Counted from the stretch's first letter, positions 8,235-17,114 are shown. The stretch: 64,000 bases of DNA from Arachnia propionica (GCF_003932785.1 NZ_RQYT01000005.1:81654-145653), one strand, 5' to 3'. The notes: generated by a model not told the origin, from the letters alone. A program made the numbers and translations.

Positions 8235-9413
8235 ATGAACACGATGAATCACACGATGTACCAGAAGTTCTCGTCCCGGCTGGTGGTGGCCTCGCTCGTC
8301 GGTGCCCTCAGCGTCGGGGCGATCGCCGTACCGAGCGTGGCATCACCACCGAGTGACACCCTGAGGACGCGGCTGGCCGACCTGCTGGAGGTGGGGTACC
8401 CGGCCGTGCTGGGAACCGTCACGGATGCCCACGGTGGTTCCACGGCGGTGGCCGTGGGAACCGGGGACAGGGACCACGGGACACCGGCCCCGGTGAACGG
8501 TCAGGTGAGGATCGGGTCGAACACCAAGACCTTCGTCGCCGTGGTGGTGATGCAACTGGTCGACGAGGGCAGCGTGCAGCTCGACGAACCGGTGGAGACC
8601 TATCTGCCGGGTCTGCTGCGAGGTGAGGGCATCGACGGGGCACGGATCACCGTGAGGCAGCTGCTCCAGCACACCTCGGGGCTGCCCGAGTACACCGACA
8701 GCGTGGCCCAGGTGCAGGATTTCATCGAGATCCGCAAGGACCACCACGGGCCCCGTGACCTGCTCGACATCGCGCTGGCCAAACCAGCGGCCTTCGAGCC
8801 CGGTACCAGGTTCACCTACACCAACACCAATTACATCGTGTTGGGGATGCTCGTCGAGAAGGTGACCAGACGCACGGTGAACGAGCAGATCGACCAGCGG
8901 ATCGTGCAACCCCTCGGGCTGCGCAACACCTACATGCCCAACCCCGGGGAACGCTTCCTGCGTGGCACGCACCCACAGGGCTACCACCGGGACGCCTCGG
9001 GAGAGGTGGTCGATGTCACGGAGATGGACCCGGGATGGGCCTGGGCCGCCGGGGCGATGGTCTCCACCCCCGGCGAGCTCAACACCTTCTTCCAGGCCCT
9101 GCTGGAGGGCTCCCTGGTCTCGGAGGAGGCGCTGGCCGAGATGAGGAACACCATCGACATGGGACAAGGTGGCCAGGAGTACGGTCTCGGAATCATCAAG
9201 AAGCCGCTGGGCTGCGGTGAGGCCTGGGGGCACGGTGGCACCATCCACGGCTACCAGAGCGTCAACGCCGTCGGACCCGATGGCACCGCCATGACCCTGG
9301 TGACCACGGCGATACCGCCCTCCCTCGTCGAGGATCAGACCGACGGGGAACGGATCATGTCGTTGTTCGAGCAGCTGGAGGACACACTGGAGACCACGCT
9401 CTGTCAGGGCTGA
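8235..9413 (+). CDS. Secreted serine hydrolase (class C beta-lactamase / D-Ala-D-Ala carboxypeptidase fold)
   Basis: 392 residues from ATG 8235. A signal peptide is visible: positively tinged start, hydrophobic LVVASLVGALSVGAIAV and a cleavage-like PSVASPPS. The active-site SxxK is SNTK at about residue 97 (RIGSNTKTFVAVVVMQLVDE), the second motif is YTN in FTYTNTNYIVLGM, and the third is HGG in AWGHGGTIHGYQS near residue 335. These are the three PBP-like/beta-lactamase motifs. Such proteins are usually penicillin-binding-like esterases or DD-peptidases acting outside the membrane; substrate is not deducible. One cysteine pair (GCGE... and the terminal CQG) may form a disulfide. Confidence 0.9.
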   Translation: MNTMNHTMYQKFSSRLVVASLVGALSVGAIAVPSVASPPSDTLRTRLADLLEVGYPAVLGTVTDAHGGSTAVAVGTGDRDHGTPAPVNGQVRIGSNTKTFVAVVVMQLVDEGSVQLDEPVETYLPGLLRGEGIDGARITVRQLLQHTSGLPEYTDSVAQVQDFIEIRKDHHGPRDLLDIALAKPAAFEPGTRFTYTNTNYIVLGMLVEKVTRRTVNEQIDQRIVQPLGLRNTYMPNPGERFLRGTHPQGYHRDASGEVVDVTEMDPGWAWAAGAMVSTPGELNTFFQALLEGSLVSEEALAEMRNTIDMGQGGQEYGLGIIKKPLGCGEAWGHGGTIHGYQSVNAVGPDGTAMTLVTTAIPPSLVEDQTDGERIMSLFEQLEDTLETTLCQG

Positions 9414-9462
9414 GCGGACCGGCCCCATAGACTGTTCCCTTGGTCGGACGAGGAGGACAGCA

Positions 9463-10158
9463 GTGCACTGGATGGTCATCGCTGAGCTGACCCTGGCCAC
9501 CGTGCTGTCGGCAGCCATCGGGCTGGAACGGGAGTTCAACTCGAAACCGGCGGGGATCAGGACCTGTGCCCTGGTGGGGCTGGGATCGGCGCTGTTCACC
9601 GCGGTCTCGCGGCACGGCGAGTGGCTGCTGCCCGGGCTGACCATCACCAATGTGGACGGCTCCAGGGTGGCGGCCCAGATCGTCTCCGGGATCGGGTTCA
9701 TGGGGGCAGGACTCATCTTCGTCCGCCGGGACTTCGTGAGAGGTTTGACGACGGCGGCCTGCGTCTGGTTGGTGGCGGCGGTCGGGATGGCGGCAGGAGC
9801 CGGGACCATCGACATAGCCATCGCCGGGACGGTGCTCTACATGGTGGCTGTGGTCGGGCTGCAGCCGCTGCGTCGTCGCCTGCCCCATGCCCGCTCCACC
9901 GTGGAGACGGTGTGGATCACCTATCGTGACGGCAAGGGGGTGTTGCGCGACATCATGACCGCCATCGGCGACCACGCCGTGATGATGGATCACCTCAAGG
10001 TGTTGCCCCACGACTCGCCGGATGTGTCCTTCCCGACGCAACGGGTACGGATCGAACTGCACAGCCACGGCGGTGCGTTCACCCCACTCATCCACACGCT
10101 CGCCCAGATCCCGGGCGTGGTGGAGGTCCAGTCGTCCCACGAACACGACGAGTCGTGA
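9463..10158 (+). CDS. MgtC/SapB family membrane protein
   Basis: 231 residues from GTG 9463, preceded by AGGAGG at 9451-9456. Five membrane helices occupy residues 1-140. The MgtC signature is seen: AAIGLEREFNSKPAGIRTCA near the start, then SGIGFMGAGLIFVRRD and GLTTAACVWLVAAVGMAAGAG. A C-terminal cytoplasmic ACT-like domain (VETVWITYRDGKGVLRDIMT) follows. MgtC proteins modulate F-type ATPase and Mg2+ homeostasis in pathogens; other members are metal-linked with unknown function. It lies just upstream of recO with a six-base gap. Confidence 0.88.
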   Translation: MHWMVIAELTLATVLSAAIGLEREFNSKPAGIRTCALVGLGSALFTAVSRHGEWLLPGLTITNVDGSRVAAQIVSGIGFMGAGLIFVRRDFVRGLTTAACVWLVAAVGMAAGAGTIDIAIAGTVLYMVAVVGLQPLRRRLPHARSTVETVWITYRDGKGVLRDIMTAIGDHAVMMDHLKVLPHDSPDVSFPTQRVRIELHSHGGAFTPLIHTLAQIPGVVEVQSSHEHDES

Positions 10159-10164
10159 GCCTTG

Positions 10165-10893
10165 ATGCGCACCTACCGCACTGAGGCCGTCGTCCTGCGC
10201 ACCTGGAAGCTCGGCGAGGCCGACCGCATCATCTCGTTGTTCACCCGCGAGCACGGCAAGGTTCGTGCCGTGGCCAAGGGGGTGCGGCGGACCGGGTCGA
10301 AGTTCGGCGCCCGACTCGAGCCCTTCGGACACATCGACGTGCAGTTGGCCGCGGGACGGGGTGCGTTGGACACCGTCACCCAGGTGGAGTCGCTCCACCC
10401 TCCCATGCTCGGCTCCGACTACGACCGGTTCTGCGCCGCGGAGGTGCTCGTCGAGGCGGTCGACCGGATCGTCGCGGAGGACCGCTCCCCGTCGCTGACC
10501 CAATACCGGCTGCTGCTCGGCGCCCTCATCGCCTTGGGGCGAGGAGGGTTGCCGATGACCGCCATCGTCGATTCCTACCTCCTGCGGGCCCTCGCGGCCG
10601 CGGGCTGGGCCACGACGGTTCAGGCCTGCGTCCAATGCGGGCAGACCGAGGAGCTGCGATGGTTCTCCCCGCAACTCGGCGGAGCGGTGTGCCCCGCCTG
10701 TCGGGCCCAGGGCTCGGCGTCGGCCAGCCCCGAACTTCTCGCGCTCATCGGGGCACTCCTGGCGGGGGACTGGGAGCACGTGTGCGCCAGCGATCCGGGA
10801 CTGCGCCACCGGGCGCACGGGATCGTCGCGGCCTTCGCGGCCTGGAACCTCGACCGATCGCTTCGGTCCCTGCCCTTCCTGGAGGGTGGCTGA
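10165..10893 (+). CDS. recO: DNA repair protein RecO
   Basis: 242 residues from ATG 10165. RecO loads RecA on SSB-coated DNA with RecR. The N-terminal OB fold begins RTYRTEAVVLRTWKLGEADR and contains REHGKVRAVAKGVRRTGSKF, the hallmark region. The middle is helical and a zinc-finger region carries CVQCGQ at about residue 155 and CPACR at about residue 177 (two CxxC pairs). The length matches actinobacterial RecO. The start six bases after mgtC points to co-transcription. The recO-uppS-zur neighbourhood is conserved in actinobacteria and is partly retained here. Confidence 0.95.
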   Translation: MRTYRTEAVVLRTWKLGEADRIISLFTREHGKVRAVAKGVRRTGSKFGARLEPFGHIDVQLAAGRGALDTVTQVESLHPPMLGSDYDRFCAAEVLVEAVDRIVAEDRSPSLTQYRLLLGALIALGRGGLPMTAIVDSYLLRALAAAGWATTVQACVQCGQTEELRWFSPQLGGAVCPACRAQGSASASPELLALIGALLAGDWEHVCASDPGLRHRAHGIVAAFAAWNLDRSLRSLPFLEGG

Positions 10894-10900
10894 GAGCGGC

Positions 10901-11548
10901 TCAGACGAACTGCTCGACCCGGGGGACCCCGGCGATGACCTCGCCGAGCCAGGCGCTGTAGAACTCGAGGAAGGTGAGACGCGGTCGTTGCGACGTCGAG
11001 GTCTGGGACTGCCTGGTGAGGGTCTTTGGGAAGATCCCGCTCCAGTTGGCCCGTCCGTCGAACCAGACGTTGCCGCGTTCGGGGCCGTTCAGCACGAGGA
11101 TCAGCAGATCACCACAGCCCAGATCAAGCAGGGGCAGCGTCCCCCTGACCCATGAGGTCGAGAAGTAGTGTTCCAACCGGTCGTCCAGATCCGGGGCCTG
11201 CTCCTCCACGGCGTCGTGGACCTCATCGTCGTCCCATGCGTCAGTGAAGGGGAACTCCGCGGTGAGGTCAATGACGTCGCGTCCCCCGTTAGAAGGGATC
11301 AACGGGTGTCGATCAGTGGGGAGAAACAGTTCCCGTCCCGGACTGAACTCGGGCAACCCACATGTGGTGAGGAAGTCCCGGTACCCCGAGGGAAGCCTGA
11401 CACCGTGCCCCCGCTCGAAGTGGCTGATCTCGTCGGCAGGGATCGGCGGCCGGGACAGGCGTGTCCGGTACACCGGGTCAGCGCACAGTCCCCGGTCGCG
11501 AATCGTGGCCAGCTGGTTCTGGACGTGGTTCAGCAGGTCCGAGGTCAT
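10901..11548 (-). CDS. SMI1/KNR4 (SUKH) family protein, possible immunity-type protein
   Basis: 215 residues. The SUKH-fold signature is seen: IPADEISHFERGHGVRLPSG, then YRDFLTTCGLPEF at about residues 56-70, and GDLLILVLNGPERGNVWFDG in the second half, followed by TFLEFYSAWLGEVI. SUKH proteins often neutralise toxins in polymorphic toxin systems, but some have housekeeping roles. Its ATG overlaps the zur stop (ATGA), so it is the last gene of the zinc operon. No toxin gene is next to it. Whether it acts in zinc homeostasis or immunity is not shown by the sequence. Confidence 0.85.
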   Translation of the reverse strand: MTSDLLNHVQNQLATIRDRGLCADPVYRTRLSRPPIPADEISHFERGHGVRLPSGYRDFLTTCGLPEFSPGRELFLPTDRHPLIPSNGGRDVIDLTAEFPFTDAWDDDEVHDAVEEQAPDLDDRLEHYFSTSWVRGTLPLLDLGCGDLLILVLNGPERGNVWFDGRANWSGIFPKTLTRQSQTSTSQRPRLTFLEFYSAWLGEVIAGVPRVEQFV

Positions 11549-11955
11549 CGGGCGACGGTGGTGCTGTCCGTGCAGTTCCGGCAGAGCCCGAAGATCTCGA
11601 GGTTGTGTCCGGCATCGGTGAAACCGTGTTCCTGGGCCACCTCATTGGCCCAGTTCTCCACGGCCTCCCCGGCGATCTCCACGGCCATGCCGCAGGACCG
11701 GCACACGAGGTGGTGATGGTGGCTGTTCGAGCACATCCGGTACGCGGCCTCACCCTCGGGGGTGCGCACGATGTCCAGATCGCCGTTGTCGCTCATGGAC
11801 TGCAACGCCCGATACACCGTGGCCAGCCCCACCTTGTCCCCCACCTGACGCAACTCCGCATGGATCTGGGCTGCCGTGCGGAACTCCTCCGTGTTGGCGA
11901 GGAGGGAACGGATGGCGGTGCGCTGCCAGGTGTTGCGGGTGCTAGTGCTCGTCAT
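11545..11955 (-). CDS. zur: Fur-family zinc regulator (Zur)
   Basis: 136 residues from ATG 11955; an upstream extension to 12072 lies inside znuB. The winged-helix DNA-binding part covers residues 1-75 (RTAIRSLLANTEEFRTAAQI and KVGLATVYRALQSMSDNGDL). The zinc-sensing C-terminal half has SNSHHHHLVCRSCGMAVEI, with the His cluster and first CxxC, and a second CRNC near the end (LEIFGLCRNCTDST). Its position at the end of znuACB and the family layout support Zur rather than Fur. In Zur, zinc binding represses uptake genes; the znuA promoter carries a matching site. Confidence 0.9.
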   Translation of the reverse strand: MTSTSTRNTWQRTAIRSLLANTEEFRTAAQIHAELRQVGDKVGLATVYRALQSMSDNGDLDIVRTPEGEAAYRMCSNSHHHHLVCRSCGMAVEIAGEAVENWANEVAQEHGFTDAGHNLEIFGLCRNCTDSTTVAR

Positions 11956-12925
11956 AGTGGTCTCCGTGCCGGGCATGCCGGTGGACCCCAACGATCTCGT
12001 CGAGGTGGTCCCCGTGCTGGATGACCGACACCCTACCGGAAGCGGGTCGCCCCGTGGGCGGATGATCCGCACGAATGTGCTCCCCCTGACCGTGGTCAGG
12101 GGCGAATGGGACGTGACGTCGGCGGCGTTGGATGACGGTGCCCAGCACGGTCGCGAGGCCGAGCAGCAGGATGGCGGTGACCACGATCGTCGCCCCCGTC
12201 GCGGTGTCCAGGTGGTAGGAGCCCACCGTGCCGATCATGGCGGCCGCCAAACCGATTCCCATCGCCCCGAGGAGAGCGGATCGGAACCCGACGAAGAGCT
12301 GCTGGGACGCGGCCACGGGGATCACCATGAGGGCGCTGATGAGCAGCAGGCCCACGGTGCGCATGGAAATGGTGACGGTGACGGCGGCGACGACGACGAT
12401 GAGGAGGTTGAGGAGCCTCACCCGGAGCCCCAGCACCCGGGCGAAGTCCTCGTCGGCGCAGATCGCGAACAGGCGGGGCCACAGGCCAAGGGCGAAGAGG
12501 AGAATCACCACCCCGAGGACGGCGATCACCACGAGGTCGTCCTGGCTCACCGTGGTCAACGAACCGAACAGGTAGGCCGACAACCCGGCCGGACCCTTTC
12601 CCGCAATGCCGGCCATCATGACGCCGGAGGCGATGCCGCCGTAGAAGAGGACGGCGAGCCCGAGGTCGCCGGAGGCTTTCCCGCTCTGTCGCAGCAGTTC
12701 GACGATGACCGCCGCGATGACGCAGGTGATGACGGCCATGGGCAGCGGTGCCCACCCGGTGAGCATGGCCAGCCCCACGCCCATGATGGCGACGTGGCCG
12801 AGCCCGTCGCCCAGCAGGGACAGCCGACGCTGCACGATGTACATCCCGATGGCCGGGGCCACGAGCCCGCTCAGCACGGCCGCGATGATGGCCCGCTGCA
12901 TGAATGCGTGGCTGAAGATGGTCAT
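11942..12925 (-). CDS. znuB: Zinc/metal ABC transporter permease (ZnuB-like)
   Basis: 327 residues. Eight to nine membrane helices of the ABC-3 family; the N-terminal segment FMQRAIIAAVLSGLVAPAIG and the motif RRLSLLGDGLGHVAIMGVGL are characteristic. The C-terminal tail (residues about 275-327) is soluble and histidine-rich (VIQHGDHLDEIVGVHRHARH), unusual length for ZnuB and probably metal-binding. The start overlaps the znuC stop (ATGA) and the stop overlaps zur by 14 bases. It forms the membrane channel for zinc delivered by ZnuA. Confidence 0.93.
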   Translation of the reverse strand: MTIFSHAFMQRAIIAAVLSGLVAPAIGMYIVQRRLSLLGDGLGHVAIMGVGLAMLTGWAPLPMAVITCVIAAVIVELLRQSGKASGDLGLAVLFYGGIASGVMMAGIAGKGPAGLSAYLFGSLTTVSQDDLVVIAVLGVVILLFALGLWPRLFAICADEDFARVLGLRVRLLNLLIVVVAAVTVTISMRTVGLLLISALMVIPVAASQQLFVGFRSALLGAMGIGLAAAMIGTVGSYHLDTATGATIVVTAILLLGLATVLGTVIQRRRRHVPFAPDHGQGEHIRADHPPTGRPASGRVSVIQHGDHLDEIVGVHRHARHGDHYDEH

Positions 12926-13677
12926 TCGTCGCCTCCCAGGGGATCCGTCAGGCCTGTCCCGGAGACACCCGGGGTGGGTAGGGGACTCGCGGACAGCGGG
13001 TCGATGTGGGTGACGACGCGGCCATCACACAGCCGGATCTCCCGGTCGAGGACGTTCGCCATCGTGTCGGTCTCGTGGAGGACGATCGCCAACCCCATTC
13101 CTTGGTCCCGCAACGAGCCCAGCAACTCGGCCAGGGCGGCCTGGCTGGTGAGGTCCACCCCCGCCAGCGGTTCGTCCATGACCAGCAGGTCCGGGCCGGT
13201 GCTGAGGGCCCGGGCGACGAGCACCCGCTGCTTCTGGCCTCCGGACAGAGGGGCGAAGGGCCAGTGGGCGCGGTCGGCCAGGCCGACGGTCTCCAGGGCG
13301 CGCAGTGCCACTCGGCGATCCTCGCGGGTGAACCAGGCGAATGGACGGTGGTGGGCGAGTCGACCCATGAGCACCACCTCCAGCACCGTGGCACTGTGCA
13401 CGTGGAGCGCGGAATGCTGCGGTACGTAGCCGATCCGATGCCAGTCCCGGAACCGTTGGATGGGGGAACCGAAGAGGGACAGCTCTCCCTGACGGAACGG
13501 GATGAGACCGACGAGGGTGCGCAGCAGGGTGGTCTTGCCGGATCCGTTGGGGCCGAGGATGGCCACCGCCTCGCGGGCGTCGACGTGGATGCTGATGTCG
13601 CGGAGAATTGGCAGACCGCCGAGGGCCACGTACAGGCCCTCGGCGGTCAGGAGGCGGGTTCCGTCAGCTGCAGCCAT
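12922..13677 (-). CDS. znuC: Zinc/metal ABC transporter ATP-binding protein (ZnuC-like)
   Basis: 251 residues. Walker A GPNGSGKTTL at about residues 39-48, Q-loop VPQHS, ABC signature LSGGQKQRV, Walker B LLVMDEPLAGVD, and switch His in VLHETD. It energises zinc import with ZnuB and ZnuA. Its ATG at 13677 overlaps the end of znuA by 14 bases, so it is co-translated. The family assignment to zinc rather than manganese rests on the zur gene and the His-rich ZnuA. Confidence 0.93.
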   Translation of the reverse strand: MAAADGTRLLTAEGLYVALGGLPILRDISIHVDAREAVAILGPNGSGKTTLLRTLVGLIPFRQGELSLFGSPIQRFRDWHRIGYVPQHSALHVHSATVLEVVLMGRLAHHRPFAWFTREDRRVALRALETVGLADRAHWPFAPLSGGQKQRVLVARALSTGPDLLVMDEPLAGVDLTSQAALAELLGSLRDQGMGLAIVLHETDTMANVLDREIRLCDGRVVTHIDPLSASPLPTPGVSGTGLTDPLGGDE

Positions 13678-14710
13678 TCGCTTCCTGGATCGCCTTGAGG
13701 TTGGCCTTCATGATGGACGGGTAGTCGGTGCCCGGCGACTCGTCGGTCACGCCCTCCAGCGGGTCGAGGACAGCGGTCTTGAGACCGAGGTCACCCGCGA
13801 TGGACTCGGCGACCTCCGGCGAGGTGAGGGTCTCGAAGAAGATCGTCGTGACGCCGTGCTCCTTGGCCTCCTCCTGGACCTCGGCGATCCGGGCGGGGGA
13901 GGGCTGTTCGTTCGGGGACAGGCCCGAGATGCCGATCTGCTCCAGCCCGTAGCGCTCCGTCAGGTAGCCGAAGGCGGCGTGGCTGGTGATGATGGTCTTG
14001 ACCGTGCAGGAGCCGAGGCCCTGCTTGTACTCCTCGTCGAGGGCGGTGAGCTCGTCGGTCGCGGTCTTGGCGTTTGCGGTGTAGGTGTCCTTGTTTGCGG
14101 CGTCGATCTCGCCCAGTTCCTTCGCGATCGCCTCGACCGAGGTGGCCATCATCGTGGCGTCGAGCCAGTAGTGGGGGTCGAAGTCGCCGTGATCATGGTC
14201 GTGGCCCTTGTCATCTGCGTGGTCGTGGCCCTCCTCGGTGGCGTGGTCCTTGTCGTCACCGTGGTCATGACCCTTGTCATCTCCGTGGTCGTGCCCATGG
14301 TCATCGGCGATGGGGTGGAGTTTGATGACGGTGGCAAGGTCGAGTTTGTGCTTGGCCTTGGAGCCCGCCACGGCCTTGTCGACCGCGGGCTGGAAGCCGC
14401 CGAGGTAGATGACGAGGTCGGCCTCGTCGAGCCCTGCGATCTGCTGCGGGGTGAGTTCCAGGTCATGGGGTTCGGTCCCCGGGGTGGTCAGTGAGGAGAC
14501 CTTGATCCTGTCGCCGCCGACCTTCGTCGCGGCGAACTCGATCGGGTAGAAGGCGACGGAGACGTTGAGGCCATCGGAGGCTGCCATCGTCTCGGCTGCC
14601 GCCGTGTTCCCGGGGCTCGTGGTGGTGGAGGTTTCCGGCTGCCCACTCGGGGCGCAGGCTGCGAGGGCCAGCGCCGCCGCCGCAGCCACTGCAAGGAGAC
14701 GAGACTTCAT
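13664..14710 (-). CDS. znuA: Zinc-binding lipoprotein (ZnuA-like, solute-binding)
   Basis: 348 residues from ATG 14710 (MKSRLLAVAAAAALALAACA). The lipobox ALAAC places the lipidated Cys at about residue 20; an upstream in-frame extension is not a signal peptide. The cluster-9 fold is seen: VSVAFYPIEFAATKVGGDRI, the metal ligand region TEPHDLELTPQQ (His), HYWLD (His), and SHAAFGYL (His). Between the second and third ligand lies a long His/Asp-rich loop from about residues 150-190 (HGHDHGDDKGHDHGDD...), typical of zinc ZnuA. It captures zinc outside the membrane for ZnuBC. Confidence 0.94.
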   Translation of the reverse strand: MKSRLLAVAAAAALALAACAPSGQPETSTTTSPGNTAAAETMAASDGLNVSVAFYPIEFAATKVGGDRIKVSSLTTPGTEPHDLELTPQQIAGLDEADLVIYLGGFQPAVDKAVAGSKAKHKLDLATVIKLHPIADDHGHDHGDDKGHDHGDDKDHATEEGHDHADDKGHDHDHGDFDPHYWLDATMMATSVEAIAKELGEIDAANKDTYTANAKTATDELTALDEEYKQGLGSCTVKTIITSHAAFGYLTERYGLEQIGISGLSPNEQPSPARIAEVQEEAKEHGVTTIFFETLTSPEVAESIAGDLGLKTAVLDPLEGVTDESPGTDYPSIMKANLKAIQEANGCS

Positions 14711-14744
14711 GAGAATGACTATCACAGAACTGCAGATCGTTTTC
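14710..14744. promoter_or_regulatory. Candidate Zur-binding sites in the znuA / 14770 divergent promoter
   Basis: TGAGAATGACTATCA at 14710-14724 is an imperfect 7-1-7 palindrome of the Zur/Fur type (five of seven arm positions pair) and overlaps the znuA start codon. A weaker half-like copy, read on the minus strand as TGAAAACGATCTGCA, lies at 14730-14744. This fits repression of znuACB-zur by zinc-Zur. The divergent gene at 14770 could share the control. Assignment is by position and consensus recall, not by footprint. Confidence 0.6.
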
Positions 14745-14769
14745 AAACCGATGGCATAGAGTCTCCCCT

Positions 14770-15066
14770 ATGCTCGCCATCTCTCGGTTCAGCCACGTGG
14801 ACCCGGATCTCCTCGACGGGCTGCGCCGGGTGGCCGAGTACTGGCGGGGGTGCAGCGGGTGCGTTGGCGTCGACCTCGTCAGGAACCTGGACGACGGCTC
14901 ACTGTGGGCCCTGGTCAGTCGTTGGCGGGACGTGGGGAGCTATCGACGTTCCTTCTCAGGGACCGATGCCAAGCTCCTGCTCACCCCGGTGCTGCTGGCG
15001 GCCGTTGACGAGCCGTCGGCCTACCTGGAGGAGCAGGAGTTGGACACCATCCCGGATCGTGGGTGA
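14770..15066 (+). CDS. Antibiotic biosynthesis monooxygenase (ABM) fold protein
   Basis: 98 residues, the usual size of ABM/dimeric alpha-beta barrel proteins. The sequence MLAISRFSHVDPDLLDGLRR, CSGCVGVDLVRNLDDGSLWA and LVSRWRDVGSYRRSF follows the ABM pattern of beta-strand, helix and the strand/Trp-containing region. Members can be monooxygenases, heme-degrading enzymes or structural orphans; no catalytic residues can be asserted. It is divergent from znuA and shares its promoter region, so a Zur link is possible. The stop lies five bases before the end of the convergent M3 peptidase gene. Confidence 0.7.
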   Translation: MLAISRFSHVDPDLLDGLRRVAEYWRGCSGCVGVDLVRNLDDGSLWALVSRWRDVGSYRRSFSGTDAKLLLTPVLLAAVDEPSAYLEEQELDTIPDRG

Positions 15067-15071
15067 CTCCG

Positions 15072-17114
15072 TCAGCTGTCCAGGCCCTTGCGGCGCAGCA
15101 GGTGGACGACGTCCGGGTCGCAGCCGCGGAACCGCTGCCAGGACCGCATCGGTGCGATGGAGCCACCCCGCCCGAGCAGTTCGCGGCGGAAGACCTCCCC
15201 GGCCTCCCGGTTCAACCCACCCTGCTGCTCGAACCAGGCGACGGCGTCGGCATCCAACACCTCGGCCCACAGGTAGCCGTAGTAGGCGGCCGCGTACATG
15301 CTGCCGAAGACGTGGCTGAAGTAGCAGGTCCGGTACCGGGGCGGGACGAGCTCGCAGCGGACACCGGCACGCGCCAGGGCCTGCTCCTCGAAGGGAACCA
15401 CCCCGTCCACCGAGGTGGGGAGTTCGTCGGTGGTGGCGGTGTGCCAGGCCTGGTCGAGCAGCATGGCCGCCACCGTCTCGAGCGTTGCGTGGCCCTCACC
15501 CTGTGAACGCGACGCGCGCAGTTCGGCCACGAGATCGTGGGGGAGAACCTCACCCGTGGCGTGATGGCGGGCGAACTGTTGGATCAGCCCGTCATCCCAC
15601 GCCCACATTTCGTTCACCTGGGAGGGGAATTCGACGAAGTCCCTGGGCACGCTGGTCCCGGCCCGGGACGGGTACTTCACGTTGGACAACAGGCCATGGA
15701 GGGCGTGACCGAACTCGTGGAACAGGGTGATGACGTTGTCCCAGGAGAGCAGGGCGGGCTCCCCGTCGGCGGGCGGCGGGAAGTTGCAGGTGTTCGTCAC
15801 CACGGGCAGGTCGAAAGTGAGGCGTGACTGCTCCACGATGGAGGTCATCCAGGCGCCGCCGCGTTTCGTGGGGCGGGTGAAGGGGTCGATGATGAACAGA
15901 CCGACCGGGGTCCCGTCGGACTCACGCACCTCGAACACCCGTGCCTCGGGGGTGTAGCCGATGAGATCGTCGCGCTCGTGGAAGGTGATCCCGTACAGGC
16001 CCGTTGCGGCGGCGAACACGCCCTTGACCAGCACCCGCTCGAACTCGAGGTAGGGCTTGAGCCTGGTCTCGTCCACGGCATGCTCCGCAGCCAGCCTCGC
16101 GGCGTAGTACTGCCAGTCCCATGCCTCGAGGCTCGCCCCTGGCTCGTCGATCCCCAGGAGACGCTGGAGATCCTCGGCCTCGCGTCGAGCCAGCTCGACC
16201 GCTCCCGGGGCCACCTGCTGCAGCAGCGCGGTCACGGCCGCCGTCGTTCCGGCGCAGCCCTGGGCGGCGACCCAGGAGGCGTGATGCTCGTGTCCGAGCA
16301 GCCGGGCCCGCTCGGCGCGGCGACGCGTGATGTCCAGCACCACCTGGCGGGTGTCGTGCTCCCCGCCGAGTCCCCGACTCAGTGAGGCCTCCAGCACGCG
16401 GCGCCGGAGGTCGCGGTTCCGCAGCTCCGCGAGGATGGGTTGCGTCGTGGTGTTGGTGAGTTCCAGCAGCCACCCGTCGACACCGCGCTCGGCGGCCGCG
16501 GACCGGGCCGCCTCCCGTGCCGCATCGCTCAGCCCCTCCAGTTCCGCGGCGTCGGTGACGACGACGGCGGCTGCCCCACGCCCGTCCAGGAGGAGTCGTT
16601 CGAAGTCGACGGACAGGCTGGCCAACTCGGCGTTGAGCACCTTCAGGCGTTCCTGGGTGGTTGCGTCCAGGTTGATGCCCGAGCGTTCCAGGTCCTCGAT
16701 GAGGTCATCGAGATGGAATCGGTCCTCCTCATCGAGCTCCACCTCCCCGGAGGCTGCCCGTTCCCGCAGTTCGAGCAGACGCGTGTGCAGCCGCGGGTCG
16801 AGGCGCACCGCGTCCCAGTGGCTGGCCAGCAGGGGAGCGAGTTCGCTCTCGATGTCGCGTCGCTCGGGGGTGGCGTCGGCCGCCACCATGACCCAGAAGG
16901 CACTGAGGACCCGATCGAGGGTCCGCCCGCTCAGTTCCAGGGCCACCAGGACGTTCCCCACCGTCGCGGGGTCCGGATCGGCGATGAGATCCTCCACAGC
17001 ATCCCGCTGCTCCTGCATGGCGGCCAAGGCTGCCTCCCGGAAGTCTGAATCGGCGAGGTGGGCGTAGTCCGGGAGCTGAAAGGGCAACGTCGAGGGTGCA
17101 AGGAGCGGATTCAT
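15072..17114 (-). CDS. M3 family zinc metallopeptidase (oligopeptidase / peptidyl-dipeptidase)
   Basis: 680 residues from ATG 17114 (MNPLLAPSTLPFQLPDYAHL), which has a G-rich ribosome site; an ATG at 17123 is an alternative. Larger in-frame extensions overlap dusB on the other strand. The zinc site is FHEFGHALHGLLS at about residue 465 (HExxH), with a downstream Glu in the helix PRDFVEFPSQVNEMW, as in thimet oligopeptidase / Dcp. The C-terminus has YYGYLWAEVLDADA. No signal peptide, so it acts in the cytoplasm on short peptides. It is one of the larger ordinary genes here. Confidence 0.93.
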   Translation of the reverse strand: MNPLLAPSTLPFQLPDYAHLADSDFREAALAAMQEQRDAVEDLIADPDPATVGNVLVALELSGRTLDRVLSAFWVMVAADATPERRDIESELAPLLASHWDAVRLDPRLHTRLLELRERAASGEVELDEEDRFHLDDLIEDLERSGINLDATTQERLKVLNAELASLSVDFERLLLDGRGAAAVVVTDAAELEGLSDAAREAARSAAAERGVDGWLLELTNTTTQPILAELRNRDLRRRVLEASLSRGLGGEHDTRQVVLDITRRRAERARLLGHEHHASWVAAQGCAGTTAAVTALLQQVAPGAVELARREAEDLQRLLGIDEPGASLEAWDWQYYAARLAAEHAVDETRLKPYLEFERVLVKGVFAAATGLYGITFHERDDLIGYTPEARVFEVRESDGTPVGLFIIDPFTRPTKRGGAWMTSIVEQSRLTFDLPVVTNTCNFPPPADGEPALLSWDNVITLFHEFGHALHGLLSNVKYPSRAGTSVPRDFVEFPSQVNEMWAWDDGLIQQFARHHATGEVLPHDLVAELRASRSQGEGHATLETVAAMLLDQAWHTATTDELPTSVDGVVPFEEQALARAGVRCELVPPRYRTCYFSHVFGSMYAAAYYGYLWAEVLDADAVAWFEQQGGLNREAGEVFRRELLGRGGSIAPMRSWQRFRGCDPDVVHLLRRKGLDS

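Noticed and set aside
10901..11548. A toxin-antitoxin system at the SUKH gene.
   Set aside because: No toxin gene is adjacent; neighbours are zur and recO.
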